Shown here one piece after another: positions 8,771 to 19,925 of a stretch of DNA of 64,000 nucleotides. Within the stretch, counting starts at the first letter, position 1. The number at the start of each line of letters is the position of its first letter. A model generated the notes under the pieces. The model saw nothing but the letters and a program-made list of their open reading frames with translations, was not told where the DNA came from and made no database searches. Both the position numbers and the translations under genes were made by a program. The DNA is from Pelagimonas sp. Its GTDB lineage: Bacteria; Pseudomonadota; Alphaproteobacteria; Rhodobacterales; Rhodobacteraceae. The DNA is taken from positions 143,705-207,704 of the forward strand of contig JAOARQ010000017.1 of NCBI GenBank assembly GCA_025210455.1, written 5' to 3'.

Positions 8771-9466
8771 ATGTTGACGAAAAAGCAGTTGGATCTTCTG
8801 GATTTTATCAACAAGCGGATGGCGCTGGATGGTGTGCCGCCCAGCTTTGATGAAATGAAAGAGGCGCTGGATCTTCGATCGAAATCGGGCATCCATCGTC
8901 TGATCACCGCATTGGAAGAACGTGGCTTTATCCGTCGTCTTGCCCATCGCGCCCGCGCGATTGAGATTGTCAAACTTCCCGAAAGTCTGGGGCAAAAGCC
9001 AGCGGGCTTTACGCCGCGTGTGATTGATGGGGATCGTCCCGATGACACGCCAGCCACCTCGCATGAGGTTTCAACATCCGGCATTGCGCAGCTTCAGCTG
9101 CTGGGCCGTATCGCTGCCGGTGTGCCGATTGAGGCGATCAATGATCCCGCCCCGTCCATAGCCGTGCCCGGCCAGATGCTGTCAGGTCAGGGCAAGCACT
9201 ATGCTCTTGAGGTGAAAGGCGACTCCATGATCAACGCCGGGATCAACAACGGCGATGTGGTGGTGATCCGCGAGACCTCTGTCGCCAGTGATGGCGATAT
9301 TGTTGTCGCTCAGGTGGAAGGCTATGAAGCGACGCTCAAGCGCTTTCGCAAGAAAGAGGGGCTGGTGATTTTGCAGGCCGAAAACCCCGCCTACGAACCG
9401 CGTATCCTGCCCGAGGGCGATGTCAGTGTGCAAGGCAAACTGGTGGGTCTGATCCGCACTTACTAA
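8771..9466 (+). CDS. lexA: SOS repressor LexA
   Basis: 231 residues. N-terminal winged helix for operator binding ([12 protein letters not shown] ... [17 protein letters not shown]), then the S24 autoprotease domain. The self-cleavage site is Ala116-Gly117 in GRIAAGVP and the Ser-Lys dyad is Ser152 (GDSM) and Lys190 (ATLKRF). RecA-stimulated cleavage would lift repression of DNA-repair genes and of lexA itself, through the box upstream. The 3' end overlaps the convergent comEC by 4 bases. Confidence 0.97.
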   Translation: MLTKKQLDLLDFINKRMALDGVPPSFDEMKEALDLRSKSGIHRLITALEERGFIRRLAHRARAIEIVKLPESLGQKPAGFTPRVIDGDRPDDTPATSHEVSTSGIAQLQLLGRIAAGVPIEAINDPAPSIAVPGQMLSGQGKHYALEVKGDSMINAGINNGDVVVIRETSVASDGDIVVAQVEGYEATLKRFRKKEGLVILQAENPAYEPRILPEGDVSVQGKLVGLIRTY

Positions 9467-11490
9467 GGTTTCCAAAGGCGCTGCCCGGTCAGGGCAGCAT
9501 CGGTGACCACGTCATACCCTTGGGATGCCTGCCAGAGAGCAACTGCGCCTATCGTCTTTAGCTTGTCTGAATCAAAGATCTGACACCCGCCTGACAGCGC
9601 AAGCGGTTTGTCAGAGATAACGATCTGATCACTCCTGCATGTGTTGATCAGCCTTGCCCCGGTTTTGCCTTTGGCATGGATGATCTCAAGATCCTGCCAA
9701 GGCATTAGCACCAAACGGTTTTCAACCTCGGGCCACAGCTCTGCCGCCTGCCCCTGATCAATCAGGCTGCCATCATTTTCCAACCAATTGCGTGCGGCGA
9801 ACCCTGCCCCTTTGGGTTTCGACAGGGCGCGGCCCTTTTCAGTCATGACGCCAACCAGTGCGCCATTCTGGGCAATCAGAACTGCTGGCCTCTGCGCAGT
9901 CAGCCACAGGCAGATGGCAATCCCCATCGGGATCGCGCCCAGCAAACGCGCACGCCCCTGCCAGATCGCCAGCCACAACGCCCCCAGCGCAAGCATGGGC
10001 AAAACCGCTGCTCCCGGGCTGACAACCGGGCGCACCGCCCCCGGCCAGCCTGCGATGTAATCCGCCACGAACATGATCCAATCCAACCCTAGACCCATCA
10101 CCGCCAGGGCAAGCCAATCCAATCCCAATGGCATCAAAAGCCCCGCCAAAACGCCAAAGGGCACTACAAGGATGCCCATCACAGGCACAGACAGAAGATT
10201 TGCCAGCAACCCGTAGGGGGCGGCTTGGTTAAAATGTGCCATGCCAATGGGGGCTGTTGCAGCCCCCGCCACAGCCGAAGAAATTACAACGCCCAACACG
10301 GTTTGCGCCCAATTGGGCAGACGGTAATCCCGTTGCATCCGACTGATCTGCTCAAATACCGCCACAAGGGCAGTGGTGGCGGCAAAAGACATCTGGAAAC
10401 CGGGGCTTAGCAGGGCTTCGGGCCGCAACAAAAGCACCACAATTGCGGCAATCGCCACAGCACGCAGCGACAGCACCCGCCGATCCACCAGCAGGGCCAC
10501 CAGCCCCGCCGCGGCCATGACAAAGGCGCGTTGGGTCGCCACATTGCCACCAGACAGCGCCAGATATCCCGCCGCCGCAAAGAGCGCTAGCACAGCGGCC
10601 AGCTTTTTGCCGGGCCATTTGTGCCGCGTATAGGGCACAATCAGCATGATCAGCCGCGCTGTCGCAAAAACAAACCCGGCCAGCAACCCCATATGCAGCC
10701 CGGAAATCGCCAGCAGATGCGCCAGATTTGTATCGCGTAGCGCCTGCAACCTGTCGCGCGACAGACCCGAACGATCCCCGGCCATCACCGCAGCCGCAAA
10801 GCCCCCGGTATCACCGGGCAATTGGCTTTGCACCCGCTCAGACAGCCACATGCGTGCTTTGAACAACATCAGCCCGGTTTCAGGAGGCTTCAAAAGCAAT
10901 ACTGGTGTTCGGGTATAACCAATCCCGCCAAGGCGCAAAAACCAGGCATGTCGGCGAAAATCAAAGCCGTCCGGCTCAACCGGGCCATTGGCACGGGCCA
11001 GATGCCCTGTCAGGATCACCGTTGCCCCCGGTTCCAGCGGGGCAAACCCCTGTTGCCCATGCAGCGAAACACGCACCCGATGCGGCGTGCGGCCAGGGCT
11101 TATGCGTTCCAGCACCACCTGATCCAAAGTCAGCCGCAGCGCATCCGAAGACGAGCGGTCCATCGCCACAATCCGCCCCTGAATGGCGCCGTAATAGCGA
11201 TACTCCAACACCGGCCCCGCCAGCCAATGGGCGCGCATCCCGGCCCAGCCAAAGCCAATGGCCATCAGCCCCAGCCCCATGATCAACGGCCCCCAGATAG
11301 CGCCCAGCCGATACTGGATAAACATCGGCACGAACCCCAGCAACCCCAGGCCTAACAACCAGACTGGCGGCTCAAACCGCAGGGAAAAATACAGTGCAAT
11401 CCCAAGCCCAAGGCACACAGGCACCCAAGGGAACAAAAAGCCCCGCTGCCCCAGCAAAGCGCCACTGAGAATAGGAATGCCATAGCCCAT
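9463..11490 (-). CDS. comEC: ComEC/Rec2 family DNA-uptake channel protein
   Basis: A 675-residue polytopic membrane protein. An N-terminal DUF4131-type region with several membrane helices is followed by an OB-like loop (about residues 105-160). The competence core begins with [13 protein letters not shown], the [14 protein letters not shown] signature and many more helices. The family forms the inner-membrane pore through which single-stranded DNA enters during transformation. The C-terminal soluble part is short and divergent, and I see no complete zinc-binding HxHxDH lactamase motif, which is common in alphaproteobacterial members. It is transcribed divergently from gltX and its tail meets lexA. 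Confidence 0.88.
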   Translation of the reverse strand: MGYGIPILSGALLGQRGFLFPWVPVCLGLGIALYFSLRFEPPVWLLGLGLLGFVPMFIQYRLGAIWGPLIMGLGLMAIGFGWAGMRAHWLAGPVLEYRYYGAIQGRIVAMDRSSSDALRLTLDQVVLERISPGRTPHRVRVSLHGQQGFAPLEPGATVILTGHLARANGPVEPDGFDFRRHAWFLRLGGIGYTRTPVLLLKPPETGLMLFKARMWLSERVQSQLPGDTGGFAAAVMAGDRSGLSRDRLQALRDTNLAHLLAISGLHMGLLAGFVFATARLIMLIVPYTRHKWPGKKLAAVLALFAAAGYLALSGGNVATQRAFVMAAAGLVALLVDRRVLSLRAVAIAAIVVLLLRPEALLSPGFQMSFAATTALVAVFEQISRMQRDYRLPNWAQTVLGVVISSAVAGAATAPIGMAHFNQAAPYGLLANLLSVPVMGILVVPFGVLAGLLMPLGLDWLALAVMGLGLDWIMFVADYIAGWPGAVRPVVSPGAAVLPMLALGALWLAIWQGRARLLGAIPMGIAICLWLTAQRPAVLIAQNGALVGVMTEKGRALSKPKGAGFAARNWLENDGSLIDQGQAAELWPEVENRLVLMPWQDLEIIHAKGKTGARLINTCRSDQIVISDKPLALSGGCQIFDSDKLKTIGAVALWQASQGYDVVTDAALTGQRLWKP

Positions 11491-11566
11491 GCTTGCCCTG
11501 ACTTGGGTGGGTGGTTAAGGAACTCTCAAAACTTGCCGCGCTATGCTTAGGAAAAGGTTAACCAAG

Positions 11567-12976
11567 ATGTCCGATGTCGTCACCCGCTTTGCCCCCTCGC
11601 CCACTGGCTACCTGCATATCGGGGGCGCACGCACCGCTTTGTTCAACTGGCTTTATGCTCGTGGGCGTGGGGGCAAGTTCCTGCTGCGCATCGAAGACAC
11701 CGACCGCGCGCGCTCAACCCCTGAGGCGACCGATGCGATTTTGAAAGGCATGTCCTGGCTAGGTCTGGATCACGATGGCTATGCCGTCAGCCAGTTCGAA
11801 CGCGCAGACCGCCACGCCGAAGTCGCGCATAAGTTGCTGGCCAAGGGTGCGGCTTATAAATGCTTTTCAACACAGGAAGAAATTGCCGCCGCCCGCGAAG
11901 AGGCCAAGGCCGCTGGCCATGCCACCCTGTTCCAAAGCTCCTGGCGCGATGCGGATGCCAGCACTCATCCCGATGCGCCCTATGTTGTCCGTCTGAAGAC
12001 CCCAACAGAGGGGGAAACCGTGATCAAAGACGAGGTACAGGGCGAGGTCCGCATCAAGAACGCCCAGCTTGATGACATGGTGCTGCTGCGCTCCGACGGG
12101 ACGCCGGTTTATATGCTTGCGGTTGTGGTAGATGACCACGATATGGGTGTCACCCATGTGATCCGAGGTGATGATCACCTGAATAATGCCGCCCGCCAGA
12201 TGGGGATTTACACCGCTATGGGCTGGGACCTGCCCGTTTACACGCATATCCCGCTGATCCATGGTCCAGATGGGAAAAAACTGTCGAAACGCCACGGGGC
12301 CTTGGGTGTGGAAGAGTATCAGGCCATGGGCTATCCCGCCGCCGGCATGAGAAATTATCTTGCCAGACTGGGCTGGTCGCATGGTGATGACGAATTCTTT
12401 ACCGATGATCAGGCAAAGGAGTGGTTCAATACCGATGGAATCGGAAAATCGCCTGCGCGTTTCGATTTCAAGAAACTTGATAACATTTGCGGCCAGCATA
12501 TTGCGGTCGCTCAGGATGCTGCATTGCTGCAAGAAATTGACGCATACCTTGGGGCGGCGGAGAGGCCCGCATTGACCGCGACGCAACGTGATGGGTTGCA
12601 TCGTGCGATGTATTGCCTCAAGGAACGGGCCAAAAATTTCCCGGAACTCCTTGAAAAAGGTCAATTTATCCTGACAGACACCCCGGTAACCCCGGATGAG
12701 AAAGCTGCAAAAAACCTTGATTCAGTATCCCGTGGTATACTGGGCGCGTTGACGCCGCAGCTGCAAAATGTTAGCTGGACACGAGAGGAATTGGAGACGG
12801 TACTCAACCGTTTCGCAGAAGACCAGGGGACAAAGTTCGGCAAGCTTGCCGCGCCCCTGCGTGCCGCACTGGCCGGACGGGCTGCCACGCCTTCCGTCTT
12901 CGACATGATGCTCGTACTGGGCCGTGAGGAGACGTGTGCGCGTCTGGCCCATGCCGCAGCCGAGGGGGACGGCTGA
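11567..12976 (+). CDS. gltX: Glutamate--tRNA ligase
   Basis: 469 residues, a class I aminoacyl-tRNA synthetase that charges tRNA-Glu. The HIGH-type motif reads [12 protein letters not shown], the KMSKS-type motif KKLSKRHG. The start is placed at [12 protein letters not shown], which fits the family and has AGGAAAAGG upstream; an ATG 24 bases earlier is in frame but less likely. The C-terminal anticodon-binding domain is complete. The gene precedes gltA, as in many Rhodobacterales. Confidence 0.96.
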   Translation: MSDVVTRFAPSPTGYLHIGGARTALFNWLYARGRGGKFLLRIEDTDRARSTPEATDAILKGMSWLGLDHDGYAVSQFERADRHAEVAHKLLAKGAAYKCFSTQEEIAAAREEAKAAGHATLFQSSWRDADASTHPDAPYVVRLKTPTEGETVIKDEVQGEVRIKNAQLDDMVLLRSDGTPVYMLAVVVDDHDMGVTHVIRGDDHLNNAARQMGIYTAMGWDLPVYTHIPLIHGPDGKKLSKRHGALGVEEYQAMGYPAAGMRNYLARLGWSHGDDEFFTDDQAKEWFNTDGIGKSPARFDFKKLDNICGQHIAVAQDAALLQEIDAYLGAAERPALTATQRDGLHRAMYCLKERAKNFPELLEKGQFILTDTPVTPDEKAAKNLDSVSRGILGALTPQLQNVSWTREELETVLNRFAEDQGTKFGKLAAPLRAALAGRAATPSVFDMMLVLGREETCARLAHAAAEGDG

Positions 12977-13060
12977 TTACAGCCCCCTTTTGGCGCTCTG
13001 ATTTTATCTGGCTGGGCCACCCAATGGCCCGCCTTCAGGAACACAAGAGGGATGACAAGC

Positions 13061-14356
13061 ATGGCTGACTCGACCAAGAGTGCAACGCTGACAATTGACG
13101 GGCAGACCTATGATCTGCCGATGCATTCGCCCACCGCAGGCCCGGATGTGATCGACATCCGCAAGCTGTATGGCCAGGCTGGTGTCTTCACCTACGACCC
13201 CGGCTTTACCTCAACCGCAAGCTGCGACAGCACCATCACTTTTATTGATGGCGACAAAGGTGAGCTGCTGCACCGCGGTTATCCGATTGATCAACTGGCG
13301 GGCAAATCGCATTACCTCGAAGTGTGCTATCTGCTGCTCTATGGGGCGCTGCCAACAGCGGCTGAGCTCGAAAAATTCGAGAGCACCATCACCCGCCACA
13401 CCATGATCCACGAACAGATGTACAACTTCTTCCGTGGTTTCCGTCGTGACGCCCACCCAATGGCGATCATGGTGGGTGTGGTTGGCGCTATGGCGGCCTT
13501 CTATCACGACAGCACCGATCCGTCGGATCCGCAGCAGCGCGAAGTGGCCAGCCATCGCCTGATCGCAAAAATGCCAACCATTGCGGCAATGGCCTATAAA
13601 TACTCGATTGGTCAGCCCTTTGTGTATCCGCGCAACGATCTGGATTACGCCTCGAACTTCCTGCACATGTGCTTTGCCGTCCCGGCCGAAGAATATGTGG
13701 TTGACCCGATCCTCGCCCGCGCGATGGACCGTATCTTTACCCTGCACGCGGATCACGAACAGAACGCTTCGACCTCGACCGTGCGTCTGGCGTCATCTTC
13801 CGGGGCCAACCCATTTGCATGTATCGCGGCTGGTATCGCCTGCCTCTGGGGTCCGGCGCATGGTGGAGCAAACCAGGCCTGCCTTGAAATGCTCAAGGAA
13901 ATCGGCACCGTTGATCGCATCCCGGAATTCATCGCCCGCGCCAAAGACAAGAACGATCCGTTCCGCCTGATGGGCTTTGGGCATCGCGTCTACAAGAACT
14001 TTGACCCGCGCGCGACCGTGATGAAACAGTCTGCCGACGAAGTTCTGGATCTGCTGGGTGTTGAAAACAACCCGATCCTTGCGGTTGCCAAGGAACTGGA
14101 ACAGGCGGCTCTGAACGATCCCTATTTTGCCGAAAAGAAGCTCTTCCCGAATGTGGACTTCTATTCCGGCGTGATCCTCGAAGCCATGGGCTTCCCAACC
14201 TCGATGTTCACCCCGATCTTTGCGCTGTCGCGCACCGTGGGCTGGATTTCGCAGTGGAAAGAACAGCTGGGTGATCCGCAGATGAAGATTGGCCGCCCGC
14301 GCCAGCTGTATCTGGGTGAAGCCACACGCGATTATTCGGACATCGAAAACCGCTAA
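13061..14356 (+). CDS. gltA: Citrate synthase (type II)
   Basis: 431 residues. It condenses acetyl-CoA and oxaloacetate at the entry of the TCA cycle. Family marks are [15 protein letters not shown], the catalytic histidines in [10 protein letters not shown] and [12 protein letters not shown], and the aspartate in [18 protein letters not shown] is taken as the N-terminus because AGAGGG ends 9 bases upstream; an ATG 9 bases earlier would sit directly on that ribosome site. A strong terminator follows. Confidence 0.97.
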   Translation: MADSTKSATLTIDGQTYDLPMHSPTAGPDVIDIRKLYGQAGVFTYDPGFTSTASCDSTITFIDGDKGELLHRGYPIDQLAGKSHYLEVCYLLLYGALPTAAELEKFESTITRHTMIHEQMYNFFRGFRRDAHPMAIMVGVVGAMAAFYHDSTDPSDPQQREVASHRLIAKMPTIAAMAYKYSIGQPFVYPRNDLDYASNFLHMCFAVPAEEYVVDPILARAMDRIFTLHADHEQNASTSTVRLASSSGANPFACIAAGIACLWGPAHGGANQACLEMLKEIGTVDRIPEFIARAKDKNDPFRLMGFGHRVYKNFDPRATVMKQSADEVLDLLGVENNPILAVAKELEQAALNDPYFAEKKLFPNVDFYSGVILEAMGFPTSMFTPIFALSRTVGWISQWKEQLGDPQMKIGRPRQLYLGEATRDYSDIENR

Positions 14357-14375
14357 GATTTCACAGAATCAACGC

Positions 14376-14410
14376 AAAGGCCCGATCAGTCAACTGGTCG
14401 GGCCTTTTGT
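14376..14410 (+). terminator. Rho-independent terminator after gltA
   Basis: AAAGGCCCGA (14376-14385) pairs with TCGGGCCTTT (14398-14407); the stem can be extended inward by TCAG/CTGG, and a T-rich stretch follows. Confidence 0.92.
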
Positions 14411-14658
14411 ATTTCTCCACAATTTTAACAAATTCCTATTTTTCCTATTTGGAAACAGTAGCCACACAACGACGAGGTTTTGCCAATTCCCATTGGTGCC
14501 CGGTTTCAATTGTGGCAGCGATATGGCGGAAACAATGCGTTTTGTCGAAAAGCCTAGCTACTATTGTTTGAATTAAGGCATCCAAGCCCCACGAGTGTCA
14601 CGATTACCTGTGTAACACGTACCCAACGTTATATTTTCCAAGTTTTGTGGAGCCCCAA
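14411..14658. other. AT-rich intergenic region upstream of secreted-protein gene
   Basis: About 250 bases without a convincing ORF. It is clearly richer in A and T than its flanks, so it probably holds the promoter of the following gene, but no convincing -35/-10 pair or operator stands out. Confidence 0.4.
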
Positions 14659-16290
14659 ATGCCAGTAGAAAACAGCCGCGAGTTTATCCTCGGCTCTAAC
14701 CCACAGGTGGTTGTCACCTTAAAGGAAGATGACGGCAGCCTTATTTTACGCGTCGACGCGCAGGATGATGCGGCGAATGTTGATATCGACGCGTTGTTTT
14801 TCAATTTCGTCAACGATGACGTCATTCCTGGCCTGCAGATGTGGCCAGCCGTTGGCCAACTGCCAATCACCGGCTTTGATGCAGGTCCGAATTCTCAGGA
14901 CACTGTTTCCAACGGCGCGCAAATTGACCAGAAGATGGATGCGAAAATCGAGTTCGGCACCGAATCCGGTTCAACAACCGGAGATGTGGATGCCGCTGGT
15001 ATCACCTTCTGGATCGAAGCTGACATTGACCTGAACCTCGACAGCATTGATCCCTCCAGCCTGACCGCTGTGATCAACTCAGACAATGGGGATGGCGAGG
15101 CGCTGACAACCACCGGATCTACTGACCTGGGCGGTGATGGTGGCGGCACCGACGGTGGTGAGACCACTCTGGGTGATGACATCCTAGTCAATGGTGCGCT
15201 GGAAAGCTCGATTGGCAACAACAGCTGGTCCTATCGCGGTGACGTAGACGGCTGGAGCAATGCCAACAGCCATGCGGGCATCGAAACCTGGGGCAACAAT
15301 TTCCTGGGTGTCGAAGCCAAAGATGGCGACAGCTTCATCGAGCTGGACAGCACCAATTCCAGCACGCTGGACAGCGTATACCAAGATGTTCAGACTGAAG
15401 ATGGTCAAACCTATCAGCTGGATTTCTCTGCCGCACAGCGCGGGGCCGATTCTGAAAGCGTCGAAGTCTACTGGAACGGTGATCTGGTGGCGACGGTTTC
15501 ACCTGATGGGGCCAACACCTGGAATGATTTCACTTTTGAGGTTACCGGCACCGGCGGCGAAGATCGCCTTGAGTTCCGCGAACTGGCCGGCGAAAATGAC
15601 AGCCTGGGTCCCCTTCTCGATGCGATTTCGCTGCGCCCGATCGAAACCACAGATGGCGGTGAAGACGGTGGCGAAGATGGCGGCACTGAAACCGTCACCA
15701 TCACCGAAACCACCGAAGTTCTGGGCGAAGACTTTTCGGGTCATCACGCAGATGCCATTGCCGGTCGCACCCGTTGGGATGTAAAAGACGGCGAGCTAAA
15801 CACCGATGGCTGTGACGACGGCTGCATCTGGTTTGACCGTGTTGAGCTGGAAGGCGATGCCAAAATCGAATTCGACGCACGGTCTCCCAACACCCAGAAC
15901 TTTGAAAACGGCGGCTGGTGGGGCGACAAACTGGAAGTCTGGGCGCTCAAGAACGATAGCGAATGGGTGCATCTGGATACCTTTGTCGTGAACGATGAAG
16001 GCACGGCGCTGGTGGGCAATGAAACCAGCCAGAGCATCGGTGCAGACAGCAACACCCTGTCTTACGCTGGTGGCGATCTGGAAGGCGCGGATTCCCTGCA
16101 GCTGTTCATGTACTCCAAAATCACCGCCAGCAATGAAGATATCTATTTCGACAATCTGTCGATCAGCGACAGCGTCGAAACCGAGATCGAAGTGCCCGTG
16201 GGCACCGAAGATCCCGAAGCCTGGTGGGAAGAGCACGGCAATAAAGACGCCGATGAGGAAGAGGACGACATGGCAGACGCCTGGGTCTGA
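14659..16290 (+). CDS. Acidic multi-domain protein with carbohydrate-binding-like folds
   Basis: 543 residues, very rich in Asp, Glu, Gly and Thr. Three parts can be seen: an N-terminal beta-rich domain (1-160) ending in a Gly/Asp linker; a jelly-roll-like domain (about 175-340) that opens LVNGALESS and ends LDAISLRPI, the pattern of DUF642/CBM-like galactose-binding folds; and, after a GGEDGGEDGG linker, a second beta-sandwich (about 365-515). The tail is strongly acidic (DADEEEDDMADAWV). There is no Sec signal peptide and no RTX nonapeptide run, so non-classical or type I secretion is possible but unproven. GTGGAG lies 6 bases before the chosen ATG. A terminator follows, so it is a single-gene unit. 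Confidence 0.7.
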   Translation: MPVENSREFILGSNPQVVVTLKEDDGSLILRVDAQDDAANVDIDALFFNFVNDDVIPGLQMWPAVGQLPITGFDAGPNSQDTVSNGAQIDQKMDAKIEFGTESGSTTGDVDAAGITFWIEADIDLNLDSIDPSSLTAVINSDNGDGEALTTTGSTDLGGDGGGTDGGETTLGDDILVNGALESSIGNNSWSYRGDVDGWSNANSHAGIETWGNNFLGVEAKDGDSFIELDSTNSSTLDSVYQDVQTEDGQTYQLDFSAAQRGADSESVEVYWNGDLVATVSPDGANTWNDFTFEVTGTGGEDRLEFRELAGENDSLGPLLDAISLRPIETTDGGEDGGEDGGTETVTITETTEVLGEDFSGHHADAIAGRTRWDVKDGELNTDGCDDGCIWFDRVELEGDAKIEFDARSPNTQNFENGGWWGDKLEVWALKNDSEWVHLDTFVVNDEGTALVGNETSQSIGADSNTLSYAGGDLEGADSLQLFMYSKITASNEDIYFDNLSISDSVETEIEVPVGTEDPEAWWEEHGNKDADEEEDDMADAWV

Positions 16291-16314
16291 CCCCTGCCCT
16301 AACCCCAAAAAAGA

Positions 16315-16350
16315 GAAACCCGGCCAGAAGTGCCGGGTTTCTTAGTTTTT
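16315..16350 (+). terminator. Rho-independent terminator
   Basis: GAAACCCGGC (16315-16324) pairs with GCCGGGTTTC (16332-16341), 7-base loop, followed by TTAGTTTTT. It ends the secreted-type protein gene. Confidence 0.92.
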
Positions 16351-16420
16351 CCACGTGCTTTTCCAAGCAGGGGTCACCTGAAAACCACTTGGCAGAAATG
16401 CCGCCCGCTTGGCGGTGCGA

Positions 16421-17428
16421 TCACAGCAAGGCGCGGATTTTTTCCAGCACGGCAGAGTTTACCGCAACCCCCGTCTTTGCGGCTTCTTCCCGGCAGCGTT
16501 TACGGCCGTCGCCCGGCAGGCGTGCGCCATCCTGATCATGGAAAGACGCGATCAGGTCAGACATCTTTTGCGCAAACCCACCGCCAGAGGTGGCCTGCGG
16601 ATCCACAGCGATAAAGAACTGCCCGGTTTTGGGCGGCCCACCCGCTGTACCCGAGAATGGGCTTGCGACCGAGCCAAGGGTGGCCCCTGTCATGGCTGCC
16701 GCCATCAGCTCGACAGTCAGGGCAATGCCCACGCCTTTGTACCCCCCGGACGGCACCATCGACCCTTTCAGACCGGCCTCTGGGTCTGTGGTCGGCTGGC
16801 CGTTCGCATCCAGTACCCAGCCTTCTGGCACGGGCTGACCTTCGCGGGCATGTTTCATCACCTCGCTTTTGGCGATGGTGCTTGCAGATTGGTCGATCAG
16901 CAGGGCTGCATTGCCATCGCCATCAGGGGCGGCAATGGAAAACGGATTGGTGCCAACCACCGGCTTGGCCCCACCCGAAGGCGCGATTGAGGCGGGCGCA
17001 TTGGTAAAGCCCATGCCCAGCAGCCCCGCCTGCGCCAGACGCTGGGTATGTACCCCCAGTACGCCGCAGTTGTAGGAATTATTGATCGCCAGCACCGCAA
17101 CGCCCTGTTCACGGGCCAGAGGGATCAGCTTTTCAAAACCGCGATCTATCGCACTATGGGCAAAGCCAGTCTGCGCATCCACAGCCACCACCGAGGGGCG
17201 CGGCTGCGTCATCACGGGCACCGCCTGCCCGTCCACCTTGCCGCACTCGACGTGCAAAGCGTAGATCGGGATATAGGCCAGCCCATGTGAGGCCACACCA
17301 TCCGCTTCGGTCATGGCTGTCGCCACAGCCAAAGGCCGGGCGTTTTCTTCTGAGGTGCCTGCCTTGACCAGAGCGCGAAATGCCAGATCTTCGATTTCGC
17401 TGAGGGACAGGGTTTCAGTCGCAGTCAT
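16421..17428 (-). CDS. Ldh family (malate/lactate-type) oxidoreductase
   Basis: A 335-residue NAD(P)-dependent reductase of the Ldh_2 family, which includes malate/ureidoglycolate dehydrogenases and piperideine/pyrroline-2-carboxylate reductases (DpkA/LhpI). Visible marks are DGVASHGLAYIP with the catalytic His, NNSYNCGVLGVH, GTNPFSIAAPD and the GYKGVGIAL region near the end. It is last in a minus-strand catabolic cluster. The nearby betaine-type transporter and semialdehyde dehydrogenase would fit a cyclic imino acid as substrate, but a 2-hydroxy acid is equally possible. Confidence 0.85.
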   Translation of the reverse strand: MTATETLSLSEIEDLAFRALVKAGTSEENARPLAVATAMTEADGVASHGLAYIPIYALHVECGKVDGQAVPVMTQPRPSVVAVDAQTGFAHSAIDRGFEKLIPLAREQGVAVLAINNSYNCGVLGVHTQRLAQAGLLGMGFTNAPASIAPSGGAKPVVGTNPFSIAAPDGDGNAALLIDQSASTIAKSEVMKHAREGQPVPEGWVLDANGQPTTDPEAGLKGSMVPSGGYKGVGIALTVELMAAAMTGATLGSVASPFSGTAGGPPKTGQFFIAVDPQATSGGGFAQKMSDLIASFHDQDGARLPGDGRKRCREEAAKTGVAVNSAVLEKIRALL

Positions 17429-17485
17429 ATTGGAGTTCCTTATTCTGAACTAGCCCCGCGCCAAGGTCAGCGCGCGGCCAGTTGT

Positions 17486-18136
17486 CTAATCATTGTCGCT
17501 CAGGCCAGCGCCTGCACCGCGCAACCGACTTTCTTCGGTCGCAGGAGCAAATGTGCGATGGGCAAAGCCCCCAAGACAGGCCCAGCTGTCTTCAGAAACT
17601 TCGGCACGCATCACAGGTTCGCGCCGCCCGGTCATCTGCGCCGGAGCAGAAAACACCAGCTTTTCGGCGCTGCGCGCCTGCAGCGCTTCTGGCGTCGCCT
17701 GCACGCATAGCTGTCTGCCATCGGTTGCTATGCGTGCCCCCGACCATTCAGCCGCCACAGGCACCCCAAGCCGCAGCGCCGCGCCGCCCATGAAGGGCAC
17801 TGACAGCAATGGCAGGCTGACCGCCTCCATGGTGATGCTACCACGTTCCAGCAGGCGTGTTGCGCAATCGCTCAGGGCAGAGCCCGCGATCAGCGGACTC
17901 ATCCGGCGGGCCGGCGCATGCCAGACCTCTGCCCGCAGCGACACTGGTGACACATCAATTGATGGGATCTGATCGTTCATTTCCAGAAGATCGGCCAGCA
18001 GCTCGGTCCCCGGAAACCCAAAGGCCGACAGCCAGCGCGTGCCCTTTGCCGCCTCTTCCGCCAGCCCCCAGGACAGGCCTGCACCACGGGCGGCACGTTT
18101 GCTCATGGCTTCGATTTCATTCAATGAATGGCTCAT
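17486..18136 (-). CDS. DUF3726 domain-containing protein
   Basis: A 216-residue protein that opens SLNEIEAMSKRAARGAGLSWGLAEEAAKG, matching DUF3726. No catalytic motif is obvious and there is no signal peptide or membrane segment. Its start overlaps the stop of the 563-residue protein upstream by 4 bases, so the two are coupled and probably work together. The function of the family is not known; recurring location in amino-acid or betaine catabolic operons suggests an accessory role. Confidence 0.75.
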   Translation of the reverse strand: MSHSLNEIEAMSKRAARGAGLSWGLAEEAAKGTRWLSAFGFPGTELLADLLEMNDQIPSIDVSPVSLRAEVWHAPARRMSPLIAGSALSDCATRLLERGSITMEAVSLPLLSVPFMGGAALRLGVPVAAEWSGARIATDGRQLCVQATPEALQARSAEKLVFSAPAQMTGRREPVMRAEVSEDSWACLGGFAHRTFAPATEESRLRGAGAGLSDND

Positions 18137-19824
18137 GCGCTCGCCCCCTTACGTTCAGGATAGACCCAGAAATCCGCATTAGCGGCTGTCAGCTCTAACG
18201 GCAAAGGCGCGTTGCCATACATGCAGATCCGCACCCAGCGATCTGAGCGCGGGTCAAACTTGGTGGCCCCAAAGAAAGCCAGTTTGCAGCGCAGCATATC
18301 AATCGGCATGACCTGATCCGAAATGGTGTTGTCGCGGATTTCAGCATAGGGCGCGCGGCCAACAATCTGCACACGACGCAGCACATGGCGATGTTCAGGA
18401 TGGCGCAGCAGAAAGTCTGCCACCTGCGCATCATCGGGCCAATGCGACAGCGCGCGAAACAGCATCGCCGCATCCCGCCCCGGAGCCAGAGGTTGCTCAT
18501 ATTCCTCGATTGGCTCTTCAAAGCGTTCCCCCAGACGCGGTTCCAGCTTTTCTTCTGAGACATACCAGGCGCGGGCCTTGTTGTTAGGTGCGGCCCAGTC
18601 AGTGTCCAGCGCCCAGGCATAGATGGATTGCAGCAGCGCACGCAGATCCTGAATGCTCATGGCCCCGGCTATGCGGAAGGTAGCGGTATTGTCAGCGGCC
18701 ATATCCAATGAAAGATCGTCGATCAGCGCGCCATGGGGTTCAAGGATAAGAGAGGCGACCCATTCCTGCCCCTCAAGGCTCAGCGCCTCTTCGGCCCAGA
18801 GATAGAGCGCATCCCAGGGGCGGCCCTCTGTCAGATCGACAGTGGCAAGATAGCCTTCCAGCTTTTGCACATCCGCCCGCAGCGCCCCCAGCTTTTCGAT
18901 CTGAAGCGGGTGCTCTGACTGCCAAGTGGCGATGGTCTGACTGCTGCGGGCCACAAGATCGCGAAACAGAGCGATCTGATCCTCAGCAGCCTGCGGAAGG
19001 TTGCGCACGACCTGCAGCGCCTTTTCCCGCGCCGCCACCCAATTGTTGAACAGCACCGGGTGATTAAGCAAAAACGGCGCCATGCCCAGCCCGGTGGAAT
19101 TGCCGATCCCCATGGAACGCGCCAAAGCGGGATCAAGCTTAGCCGCCGTCTTGCCAGCAGATTTGGCACGACGGTCCGCCATATGCTGCACCAGATCGGT
19201 CACAAACCAGCGGGTCAGATAGACCGACAGCATTTCCACCTGAAATGGCGCGCGGAATTCGGGCCGTTCTGCAATCATTTCGCGATCAGCGGCGCCCAGC
19301 TTGCCCGAGCCGTAAACCGCCGTAGTGCGCATCAGATAGCCCACCGCATCAATCTGTTCGGCCGAGGGCTGCGCACCTTGCGACAGGCTGCTAACCACAT
19401 GTTCCCACAACCGAACAGAGCGGTTCGCGCGGGACACTGACAGCTCACTGCCAGTCACACGCCCGGCTTCTTGCAGGGGAATGTTCTGCGACAGGCGGGT
19501 GATATCCTGCGCGGTGGGAATACCATCAAACAGGGTGAATGTGGCATCCCAGGCCTCGGCGATCACCCGGTCCGAGCGTTGCTCGGGCGGCAGATCATGG
19601 GCATAGGCGATCAGCGAATAGGCGCGATCCGGCGTATGCGCCGTATAGACCGCATGCCCGACGCCTTTGTCATCAATGTCAAAGGCGGTCTGTTCAAAAC
19701 GCCAGCCTTCGCGCGCCATGCGGCGGGTCAGGATGCGCATGAACGACAGGCGCGATTGGTGAAAAGATCCCAGACGCGCGAGGCGCATCACAAGGTCAGG
19801 GTCTCGGCAGGTGACAGGTGTCAT
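18133..19824 (-). CDS. Conserved hypothetical protein, 563 aa
   Basis: A large soluble protein that I cannot assign to a characterised family. It is rich in Ala, Leu and Arg, mostly helical in appearance, with no signal peptide, membrane helix, Walker motif or cofactor site that I can point to. The start MTPVTCRDPDLVMRL is chosen over a much longer open frame because AAAGG lies in front of it and the extension (about 90 residues) is low-quality sequence that would run into the transporter gene. It shares a 4-base overlap with the DUF3726 gene. Its place between a transporter and dehydrogenases suggests an unknown enzyme of the same pathway. Confidence 0.75.
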   Translation of the reverse strand: MTPVTCRDPDLVMRLARLGSFHQSRLSFMRILTRRMAREGWRFEQTAFDIDDKGVGHAVYTAHTPDRAYSLIAYAHDLPPEQRSDRVIAEAWDATFTLFDGIPTAQDITRLSQNIPLQEAGRVTGSELSVSRANRSVRLWEHVVSSLSQGAQPSAEQIDAVGYLMRTTAVYGSGKLGAADREMIAERPEFRAPFQVEMLSVYLTRWFVTDLVQHMADRRAKSAGKTAAKLDPALARSMGIGNSTGLGMAPFLLNHPVLFNNWVAAREKALQVVRNLPQAAEDQIALFRDLVARSSQTIATWQSEHPLQIEKLGALRADVQKLEGYLATVDLTEGRPWDALYLWAEEALSLEGQEWVASLILEPHGALIDDLSLDMAADNTATFRIAGAMSIQDLRALLQSIYAWALDTDWAAPNNKARAWYVSEEKLEPRLGERFEEPIEEYEQPLAPGRDAAMLFRALSHWPDDAQVADFLLRHPEHRHVLRRVQIVGRAPYAEIRDNTISDQVMPIDMLRCKLAFFGATKFDPRSDRWVRICMYGNAPLPLELTAANADFWVYPERKGASA

Positions 19825-19925
19825 ATCGGTCAGCCTTTGCACTCGGAGGGTTTGGCGCGTTTCCCGGATCCGCCCCTTAGGGCGAACCCGACCGTTTATG
19901 CCGGGCGCGTCGCCCGGACAGGAAA

